Source of the DNA: Candidatus Anaerotignum merdipullorum
GTDB lineage: Bacteria; Bacillota; Clostridia; Lachnospirales; Anaerotignaceae
Assembly (NCBI GenBank): GCA_019115165.1
Contig: DXEB01000023.1
Span: forward strand, 1-64,000
DNA length: 64,000 nucleotides
Direction of reading: 5' to 3'
Of this stretch, positions 40,860 to 48,172 are shown piece by piece; the stretch's first letter is position 1, and every line of letters starts with the position of its first letter. The translations under genes and the position numbers were made by a program. The notes beneath the pieces were generated by a model. The model was given only the letters and a program-made list of their open reading frames with translations, searched no databases and was not told the DNA's origin.

Positions 40860-43325
40860 TTATTTGCTGCCGTTCAGTGTAGCTGTTCTGGTAGAAGCAT
40901 CCCATACGATATCGGATACACCCAGAGCTACGCCCAGGTCTCTCATCGGGATGAATGCTCTGCCGTCTACGATTTCAACTGCGCCGCTCATCGGAATAGC
41001 GGAGCCGTTTACATACATTACGGACTGACCATTCTGCATGGAGATGATTCTGCTACCATACATTACTGTTACGGTTCTGGATGCCTGATCCCACAGTACG
41101 CTGTCGGTTGTGATGCCCAGAGCATAGGATACGGCTCTGATGGGCAGCATGGTGTAGCCGGCTGCGCTGATGTATGCGGGTACATCCAAAGATACTTGCT
41201 GTTCCCCAGCGATCAGGTATTTTTCGCCAACAGGTACAACTACTTTTGTTGTGAAGGAGCTGTCATCCTGATCTCTACCTGCGGTTACGATGTTCACGAA
41301 ACCAGCTTTTGCTGTTGTGCTGTAGAAATCGTCATTAACGTCTTCTACTTCTTCAACATTCAAATCAGTGCCTTTATTGTCTTTGTCTTTTGCAAACAAC
41401 TCTTGAGCCTGATAACCGTTATCCATCCATACATCCAAGTCGTATGCACCTGCAGGCAGGCTTCTTTCCATGTACAGCTGCATGCCGGAGATCGTTACAG
41501 ATGCGGGTTCATCATCACTTCTGCTGTCTACTGTAAAGGACAATACACCGTTATTTTCTTTGATCTCATCGTCTTTTACTTCCAGACCGCTCTGATCATC
41601 AATTGTCAGAGTACCTTCATCATCGAATTCAATCTTATCCAGTGCCAGAACGAATTCTGCATTCTTATCCCACAGACCTGCTTCTGCTTCAGTAATTACT
41701 ACGGAAGTCGGAATTTCAGTATTTCTGTAGTCGATCTTCATGTCGTTCTGTTCTGCTTTTACTGTGAAAGGTTTTACAAATTTTGCAACCGTTACTTCCT
41801 GTTCTTCCATAGCGTCGCCTGTCAGTTTCAGAACAACGTCGCCTTCAAAGTTCGGGTCTGCAACCAGTGTCAGTGTGAAGTTTACTTCGATCTTGTCACC
41901 AGTACCAGGTTCTGTTTCTTCCCAAGTTCTTCTTTCAAATGCCAGTTCCAGATATTCACCTTCATAGTAAGCATCTGCAAACCATGTTGTTACTTTATCT
42001 CTGCCAGCATCAGGTGTGATCTTCAGATCGCCATCGCCAACCCAGTTTGCATCTACATCAGTAATGTAAACGCCTTCCGGTACAGAGATTGTGAAGTCTT
42101 TGCTATCGCTCCAAGCGCCAGCAAAAGTTTCTTCCAGAGTTACTTCCAGAGATTCGTGATCGCTGTCATCTGTGATACCGTCGTTGTCAACGTTTACACC
42201 ACTGTAGATAACAGGTACATCTTCGTCTTCATCCACGCTCATCTGTACAGCATAATCAACCACGTTGATTGCTTCTACAGATACAGTGTCAGAACCAGTC
42301 AGAGTTACTCTGATTGTGCCTGTGCTGCCTGCTTTTGCAGAAGTAGCTTCCACTTCCAGACCTGTAATTTTCCATTCATCAACGCCGTTAATCAGACCTG
42401 CGCCTTCCAGATCGTCAACCATAATTGTGATTTCGTCGTCATCTCTGTCAAAATCAACATTCTGACCATTGATTTCTACATCGGTTGCTTTTGTGAATTC
42501 ATAACCGCTGCTCAGTCTCAGTGTCAGTTCCGCTTTGTCATTGTTTGTATCCACAACTGCTGCAAAATCACTGCCTACGGAAGGTTCTACTGTGATTTCT
42601 TCCAGTTCAGCAATTTCTTCTTCTGCGATATCAGTTGTGTCTTTGATAGAAACATCAATGCCTTCGCTTTCCACGGAAGCGTAAACCAGATCAGCACCAT
42701 CATTGGAAATGGTGATATCGCTGGAAGAAACGCTTACTGTAGCTTCTTTGCCTTTGGATGTTTTATCCATTTCTGTTTCCAAATCAACGTACATCATCCA
42801 GCCACGGTCGAATTTGCCTTCGATTGTCAGAATCAGTTCATCATCGCCGTCTACTTCAATCTGTTTCAATCTCAGAGCCTGACCATCAACACCAATCAAA
42901 GAATTATTGTGATCTACATAATCACTACCTGCTGCTCTGGTGTTCTGGAACCAACCATCAGCATTAACAGGGAAAGAATAGTTGCCTGCTGTGATGGATA
43001 CCAAATTTGCTGGAATTTCACTTCTATCAGCTTCATAAACAGTGTCTGCATCCAATCCATTTTCTGTAAAGAATGCATTGTCCAGTGTCAATGTAATTTC
43101 TGCTTCTGCAGCAGCGCTACTGTAGTCTGTTGCGGTAAATCTCAACTGCAGTTCAGGACCGGAGATTACTTTGTTATTTGTATCTTCGATTTCATCCTGA
43201 GTGTAGTTTTCTGCATCTACCACTCTAGCTGTGGCTTTTACGTCGTCGCTTGCCGCAAATGCAGTTGCGGGCACCAGGGATACGACCATAGCCGCAGCCA
43301 TTACCATGGAAAGAAATTTTTTCAT
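40860..43325 (-). CDS. Surface paralog D: secreted protein with C-terminal copper amine oxidase N-terminal-like (stalk) domain
   Basis: Signal peptide near-identical to C; 2466 nt; AYISAAGYTMLPIRAVSYALGITTDSVLWDQASRTVTVMYGSRIISM. Confidence 0.88.
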   Translation of the reverse strand: MKKFLSMVMAAAMVVSLVPATAFAASDDVKATARVVDAENYTQDEIEDTNNKVISGPELQLRFTATDYSSAAAEAEITLTLDNAFFTENGLDADTVYEADRSEIPANLVSITAGNYSFPVNADGWFQNTRAAGSDYVDHNNSLIGVDGQALRLKQIEVDGDDELILTIEGKFDRGWMMYVDLETEMDKTSKGKEATVSVSSSDITISNDGADLVYASVESEGIDVSIKDTTDIAEEEIAELEEITVEPSVGSDFAAVVDTNNDKAELTLRLSSGYEFTKATDVEINGQNVDFDRDDDEITIMVDDLEGAGLINGVDEWKITGLEVEATSAKAGSTGTIRVTLTGSDTVSVEAINVVDYAVQMSVDEDEDVPVIYSGVNVDNDGITDDSDHESLEVTLEETFAGAWSDSKDFTISVPEGVYITDVDANWVGDGDLKITPDAGRDKVTTWFADAYYEGEYLELAFERRTWEETEPGTGDKIEVNFTLTLVADPNFEGDVVLKLTGDAMEEQEVTVAKFVKPFTVKAEQNDMKIDYRNTEIPTSVVITEAEAGLWDKNAEFVLALDKIEFDDEGTLTIDDQSGLEVKDDEIKENNGVLSFTVDSRSDDEPASVTISGMQLYMERSLPAGAYDLDVWMDNGYQAQELFAKDKDNKGTDLNVEEVEDVNDDFYSTTAKAGFVNIVTAGRDQDDSSFTTKVVVPVGEKYLIAGEQQVSLDVPAYISAAGYTMLPIRAVSYALGITTDSVLWDQASRTVTVMYGSRIISMQNGQSVMYVNGSAIPMSGAVEIVDGRAFIPMRDLGVALGVSDIVWDASTRTATLNGSK

Positions 43326-43563
43326 GGTCATCATTCCTCCTTTAGAATTTTTGTTTCGTTTGTTTTGGTTCGTTTTATAATTATACAACGAAGATGTTTG
43401 CATTTCATCCAACCTTCGCCGTACCCTCCTCCCGTTTGGAGCCGTCCCGCAGGCGTCTTTGGTTCCCTCTCCCCCATTCCTTGAGTTCTCCTCCGCCGTC
43501 TTTGGCACCGCCCCGCCCGTTTGCAAGGAACGGACAAAACGTTCAGATTTACTTTGCAGGATT

Positions 43564-43634
43564 ATCATATCAGGGTGTATACTTTTTGGCAAGCGATTTT
43601 TTCTAATTGTAATATAACTGTAATTTTACTGTAA
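43564..43634 (-). promoter_or_regulatory. Promoter and phased direct repeats of paralog D
   Basis: Minus strand: -35 TTGCCA (43587-43592), 17 bp, -10 TATGAT (43564-43569); repeats TTACAA, TTACAG, TTACAG at plus 43607, 43618, 43629. Confidence 0.8.
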
Positions 43635-43675
43635 ATCAAGCGTTTACTTTTGTAACATAAGCATGCATTGGAAAG

Positions 43676-43718
43676 TTGTCCACGAAAAGTTATCCACTTT
43701 TCCACAGAGTTATCCACA
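43676..43718 (+). promoter_or_regulatory. Cluster of four DnaA-box-like 9-mers
   Basis: TTGTCCACG 43676, TTATCCACT 43690, TTTTCCACA 43698, TTATCCACA (perfect consensus) 43710, all in the same orientation. Confidence 0.7.
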
Positions 43719-43739
43719 GGACAGCACGGATTTTGCCAC

Positions 43740-43768
43740 TTGTATTTTTTTCCATTTGGTAGGATAAT
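43740..43768 (+). promoter_or_regulatory. Putative promoter of the flavin-binding split-barrel gene
   Basis: TTGTAT - 17 bp - GATAAT. Confidence 0.5.
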
Positions 43769-43825
43769 AGAATATATAGGTATATCAGAATCCAACAAAA
43801 GAGTAAGAAAGGTGGAAGTGCGTTT

Positions 43826-44221
43826 ATGAAACAACCAGTAGAGTATTTAAGAGAATGCAACGTGTTTTTCTTGGCAACCTGTGAACGGGATCAGCCGCAT
43901 GTACGTCCCTTTGGCGCGGTGGCGCTGTATCAGAATCATGTGTATCTGGTAACTTCCAACCAGAAAAAGGTATATCGCCAATTACAGGCAAACAACCGGG
44001 TGGAGTTGTGCGGCATGCATCCGGATGGCACCTGGATGCGCATTCGCGGCAAAGTCCTTTGGGATGACAGCAAAGAAGCCAAAATTGCCATGTTGGAACA
44101 AAATCCGGATCTGAAACGCTTATATCAGGCAGATGACGGCAAAATGGAAGTTTGTCATTTGGTTGAGGCCGAAGCAACCTTATATTCCTTTACCGCCGAT
44201 CCGATCTCCGTCGCCCTCTAA
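43826..44221 (+). CDS. Pyridoxamine 5'-phosphate oxidase family (FMN-binding split barrel) protein
   Basis: 131 aa; YLRECNVFFLATCERDQPHVRPFGAVALYQNHVYLVTSNQKKVYRQLQANNRVELCG. Confidence 0.85.
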   Translation: MKQPVEYLRECNVFFLATCERDQPHVRPFGAVALYQNHVYLVTSNQKKVYRQLQANNRVELCGMHPDGTWMRIRGKVLWDDSKEAKIAMLEQNPDLKRLYQADDGKMEVCHLVEAEATLYSFTADPISVAL

Positions 44222-44245
44222 GTAACGGCTGATCCATTGCAAATC

Positions 44246-44285
44246 AAAAAGGACGTTTCTCCTTTCGATCAGAAACGTCCTTTTT
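44246..44285. terminator. Bidirectional intrinsic terminator between convergent genes
   Basis: aaaaaggacgtttct-cctttcgatc-agaaacgtccttttt. Confidence 0.9.
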
Positions 44286-44336
44286 CGCTGTTTTTTTACT
44301 GCCTTATTCCCATATCTGCACCGGCAGCTCCTCTGC

Positions 44337-44837
44337 TTATTCTTCAGAGGAAGATTCTTTTTGTTTTGCTTTCTTATGAAACCTAGGAATGAATTCAAAC
44401 GCACGGTACGGAAGCACCAGAATCAGCAAAGAACCAATACCGATGGCGCCTGCCAACTTAAAACCGGTCAGTGCATTGGAATAGGTAGAAAGAATATTTC
44501 CAGAAATGGCCGCCTGCATCGTATTATAGACAGCCGCCCCTGGCACCAACGGCAAAATACCGGGGATATGGTACAGAATCGACGGCGCTTCCCGTTGGTA
44601 GGACAAAAATCGTGCAATTGCCGTTACCGCCATCGTCGCAATCAATGTCGCATTCACAGATTGCCCATGGGGCACGAATACCAGCAGATAAATCAACCAA
44701 CCCAAAAAGCCGTTTATCCCACAGTAAATCAGTTCCCGTCTGGGTGCGTTGCAGACAATGGAATATCCAAAACAGGCAACAAAAGAAAAGGCAGATTGAA
44801 ACAAAACATCATACATCGTATATTCTGGCATGATCAA
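44337..44837 (-). CDS. Threonine/serine exporter, ThrE_2-type subunit
   Basis: 166 aa polytopic; FLSYQREAPSILYHIPGILPLVPGAAVYNTM. Confidence 0.87.
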   Translation of the reverse strand: MIMPEYTMYDVLFQSAFSFVACFGYSIVCNAPRRELIYCGINGFLGWLIYLLVFVPHGQSVNATLIATMAVTAIARFLSYQREAPSILYHIPGILPLVPGAAVYNTMQAAISGNILSTYSNALTGFKLAGAIGIGSLLILVLPYRAFEFIPRFHKKAKQKESSSEE

Positions 44838-44852
44838 ACACCTCCTGCTCTC

Positions 44853-45677
44853 TTAAAATGAAGGAAATAATCCCAAAGCAATCGCCACACCGCCGGCAAT
44901 GGCACAGGCCACCAGAAGCGCTTCCATCAATTTGGAGTTGCCGCTGATAAAGTTGCCTTCCAGGATATCTCGGATCGCCTTGGTCATCGTGATACCGGGC
45001 AGCAACGGCATAATACTGCCGATAATGATCATACCTATCTGCGTTTGCGGCAGCAACAAATGAAACAGCGCGGCAAACACGCCAGTCACCACACCGCCGG
45101 AAAATGAACCAAAAAAATACGGCGCTTTCCAACGGCTGTTCCATAATGCCGTCAGCCCCAGCAGCATCCCAATGACAAACGCCGCTACGCCATCCAATGG
45201 CGTACCGTTATAAACCAATGTAAATCCGCCGGATGTCATACCATATGCCAGAACGCGCATCCACGCGGGAAAAGACGGCGTATGGTGAATTTCCGACAAC
45301 CGCTGAGAAGCCTCTTCCAACGTAATCTCTCCTGCCACAAACGAACGGCTCATGGCATTGACCGCGCAGATTTTCTCAAAATTCACAGATCGGTCCGATA
45401 CGCCCCTTGCCATTGACAGTGGTCCTTTTTCTTCTCTGGGCAAGCTGACAATCAGCATGGTAGAAAGCGCAAGCGCTTCTATTTTCTGCCGTCCGCTGAC
45501 AGATAATATCCGCAGCATGGTATCCTGCACCCGATGCGTTTCCGCCCCGGACATCAGCATAATTTCCCCTGCGTCCAATGCCAGATTCAACAGCTTGGTA
45601 TCCTTATCCATTGACCAAACCCCCGTTTCTTTGCCGAAAATTGTTATTTTTATACTAAGTGTATTCTTTTTTCTCAA
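44853..45677 (-). CDS. Threonine/serine exporter, ThrE (DUF1212)-type subunit
   Basis: LALDAGEIMLMSGAETHRVQDTMLRIL ... IGSIMPLLPGITMTKAIRDILEGNFISG; start may be the MDKDTKLLNL ATG downstream of the ORF start. Confidence 0.87.
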   Translation of the reverse strand: MRKKNTLSIKITIFGKETGVWSMDKDTKLLNLALDAGEIMLMSGAETHRVQDTMLRILSVSGRQKIEALALSTMLIVSLPREEKGPLSMARGVSDRSVNFEKICAVNAMSRSFVAGEITLEEASQRLSEIHHTPSFPAWMRVLAYGMTSGGFTLVYNGTPLDGVAAFVIGMLLGLTALWNSRWKAPYFFGSFSGGVVTGVFAALFHLLLPQTQIGMIIIGSIMPLLPGITMTKAIRDILEGNFISGNSKLMEALLVACAIAGGVAIALGLFPSF

Positions 45678-45761
45678 AATGTAAAGTAAAATTATTGGAA
45701 TCCAGACGATTGTTTTTTGTGCGAAAGTGATGGTTCTAATGCGATGTATCCAAAAAAATGG

Positions 45762-45790
45762 TTTACACCGGAAGTCTTTTGTACTATAAT
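45762..45790 (+). promoter_or_regulatory. Promoter of the TPP-riboswitch operon
   Basis: TTTACA - 17 bp - TATAAT. Confidence 0.7.
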
Positions 45791-45802
45791 AAACGAAACT
45801 GA

Positions 45803-45895
45803 ATAATCAGCTGGGGGTGCCGTTGCAAACGGCTGAGAGGATAGACAATCCAACCCTTTGAACTTGATGTGGTTCGTACCAACGGAGGGAAGCGA
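45803..45895 (+). promoter_or_regulatory. TPP riboswitch (THI element)
   Basis: GCTGGGGGTGCCG...CGGCTGAGAGGATAG...AACCCTTTGAACTTGATGTGGTTCGTACCAACGGAGGGAAGC, followed by terminator-like gtctttc...gaaaggcttttttt. Confidence 0.96.
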
Positions 45896-45990
45896 AATAA
45901 AGAAACAACACAGAGACAGGGTCTTTCTCCATGGGGGGAAAGGCTTTTTTTGATTGCAAAATGATGGCACAATCAAGGAGGAAAAACGAT

Positions 45991-46650
45991 ATGAGACTAA
46001 CAGATCGACTGTACCGCAGCGTAGAAGACATTTGGATGGGATATCTGCAGCAGCCGTTTGTCAAAGAACTGGGCGATGGCACGCTGGATGTGGAAAAGTT
46101 CCGTTTTTATATGATTCAGGATTATCGATATCTGCTGCAATATGCCAAGGTGTTCGCCTTGGGTGTGGTCAAAACAGAAGAGGAAGGGCTGATGCGCCGC
46201 TTTGCCTGCATGGTGCATGATGTGCTGGACGGAGAAATGCAGGTACACAAAGCATATATGTCCCGTCTGGGTATTACCGAGGAAGAAGTTGCAAAAACGC
46301 CGTCCGCGCTGGCAAACCAATCCTACACCTCTTACATGTTGGATGTGGCGCACAAAGGCGGACCGCTGGACATTCTGATGGCAGTACTTGCCTGCGCGTG
46401 GAGTTATCAGGTCATTGGAGAACACCACGCCGCCATTTCCGGCGCACTGGAGCATCCGCTCTACGGGGAATGGGTGGAAGGATATGCCAGCGAAGCATAT
46501 CGAAAAAGCACACAAGAAATTATCGACTGCGTCAACCTGCTGAGTGAAGGAATTTCGGCTGCAGAAGAAGCCAAATTGACAGAGATTTTTGTCACCTGCA
46601 GCCGATATGAGCAGGAATTTTGGGAAATGGCATATCATATGACCATGTAA
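45991..46650 (+). CDS. tenA: Thiaminase II / TenA family
   Basis: FRFYMIQDYRYLLQYAKVFALG ... ACAWSYQVIGEH ... WVEGYASEAY; downstream of TPP riboswitch. Confidence 0.94.
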   Translation: MRLTDRLYRSVEDIWMGYLQQPFVKELGDGTLDVEKFRFYMIQDYRYLLQYAKVFALGVVKTEEEGLMRRFACMVHDVLDGEMQVHKAYMSRLGITEEEVAKTPSALANQSYTSYMLDVAHKGGPLDILMAVLACAWSYQVIGEHHAAISGALEHPLYGEWVEGYASEAYRKSTQEIIDCVNLLSEGISAAEEAKLTEIFVTCSRYEQEFWEMAYHMTM

Positions 46651-46675
46651 TCCCTCAGACAAGGAGAGCGAGGAT

Positions 46676-47428
46676 ATGCTGCGATTTGAAAATGTATCAT
46701 TTTGCTATGCCCAGGATGACATCAGCATGATGGAACATCTGCATTTTGAAGTACAAGATGGAGAATTTGCATCCATCATCGGTGCCAGCGGCTGTGGCAA
46801 GAGCACCATTTTCCGTCTGATCAACGGGTTGGAAAAACTGCAGGAAGGCAGCATCACCGTGGATGGAAAACCAGTGCAGGAATTGAAACATTACAGTGCG
46901 TTTATGCCCCAGAAAGATCTGCTGTTTCCATGGCGCACCATCGAAAAAAATATTTGCCTGCCGTTGGAGATTGCAAAAGTACCAAAAGCAGAACAGGAAC
47001 AACGCTGCCAGGAAGTACTGGCACAAGTCGGATTAACGGAATATCGGAAAAAATACCCTAAGGACTTGTCCGGCGGTATGAAACAGCGGGTAGCCTTTGC
47101 CAGAACACTGCTCTCTGGCGCAGATCTGCTGCTGTTGGACGAGCCGTTCAGCGCGCTGGATTATTTGACGCGAGTGGATATGCAGGAATGGCTGCTGCGT
47201 CAATGGAGTCATTACCATAAAACCATCTTGTTTATTACCCACGATGTAGAAGAAGCAATTTTTCTGTCCAAAACCATTTTTATTATACAAGACCGCCCAT
47301 TTTCTGAAATGGAGCGAGTGGAAGTCCCTCTTGCTTATCCACGTAACCGGGAAGACTTGAAGCGTCCGGATATTGTGGAATTAAAGGAGTGTCTGATCAA
47401 GAAACTCAGAAGGAGTGTGACGCTATGA
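46676..47428 (+). CDS. ABC transporter ATP-binding protein (thiamine precursor type)
   Basis: Walker A GASGCGKSTIF, signature LSGGMKQRVAFAR; operon with tenA. Confidence 0.93.
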   Translation: MLRFENVSFCYAQDDISMMEHLHFEVQDGEFASIIGASGCGKSTIFRLINGLEKLQEGSITVDGKPVQELKHYSAFMPQKDLLFPWRTIEKNICLPLEIAKVPKAEQEQRCQEVLAQVGLTEYRKKYPKDLSGGMKQRVAFARTLLSGADLLLLDEPFSALDYLTRVDMQEWLLRQWSHYHKTILFITHDVEEAIFLSKTIFIIQDRPFSEMERVEVPLAYPRNREDLKRPDIVELKECLIKKLRRSVTL

Positions 47429-48168
47429 AAAAGCATCTTCCCGCCGTCGTACTAGCTGTAGCACTACTGCTGCTGTGGCAGATCATCGCCATGCTGTTGA
47501 ATGCGGCGTATATCCTGCCTTCTCCCGCACAGATTGCCGCCAAGCTGTGGGAACTGAGAGAACCTCTGTTTTTGGTACATCTGCCGGCAACCATGCGGGT
47601 GACTTCCGTCGGGCTGTTGATTTCTATTGTCCTTGGCGTTGGGCTCGCCATTGCCATGGATTGGAATGAAAAATTGAGACGGGCGTTATATCCGGTAATT
47701 GTCGCTTCTCAGACCATACCTACGACCGCCATAGCACCGCTGTTTATTCTCTGGTTTGGTTATTCCATCTGGAGCAAAGTGCTGGTAACCATATTGATTA
47801 CGTTTTTCCCCATTGCCATCACGGTATTTGACGGATTTCAGGCAACCAAACGGGAAATGGAAGAGCTTTTGGATACCTATGGCGCGACCAAAGGCGAAAT
47901 TTTCTGCAAACTAAAGCTGCCTACAGCGCTTCCTCATTTCTTTTCCGCAATCAAAATGGCAATTCCCATGAGCGTCATTGGTGCTGCCATTGCGGAATGG
48001 TTAGGCGCACAGGAAGGACTGGGATATTTCAGCAAACGGATGATGTCACAGCTGGACGGCGCCGGCGTATTTGCGCCTGTGGTACTGCTGTCAATCGTGG
48101 CCATGTTAGCGGTAAGCGTCATTACCGTGATTGAGCATAAATGTATCCATTGGAGAAAGGAGATTTAA
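47425..48168 (+). CDS. ABC transporter permease (thiamine precursor type)
   Basis: BPD-type permease EAA loop ELLDTYGATKGEIFCKLKLPTALPHFFSAIKMAIPMSVIGA. Confidence 0.92.
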   Translation: MKKHLPAVVLAVALLLLWQIIAMLLNAAYILPSPAQIAAKLWELREPLFLVHLPATMRVTSVGLLISIVLGVGLAIAMDWNEKLRRALYPVIVASQTIPTTAIAPLFILWFGYSIWSKVLVTILITFFPIAITVFDGFQATKREMEELLDTYGATKGEIFCKLKLPTALPHFFSAIKMAIPMSVIGAAIAEWLGAQEGLGYFSKRMMSQLDGAGVFAPVVLLSIVAMLAVSVITVIEHKCIHWRKEI

Positions 48169-48172
48169 ACAC

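Noticed and set aside
40596-43484. 962-aa plus-strand ORF (and the 813-, 498- and 374-aa equivalents) as real genes
   Set aside because: Fully antisense to surface paralogs that have signal peptides, RBSs, promoters and terminators; their mutual similarity is a mirror of sense-strand homology.
43676-43768. Calling the DnaA-box cluster the chromosomal oriC
   Set aside because: No dnaA/dnaN/rpmH nearby. Gene polarity does not fit: mre/min/rnf (8-23 kb) and recR/dnaX (52-55 kb) would be head-on to replication from this point. Kept only as a DnaA-site cluster.
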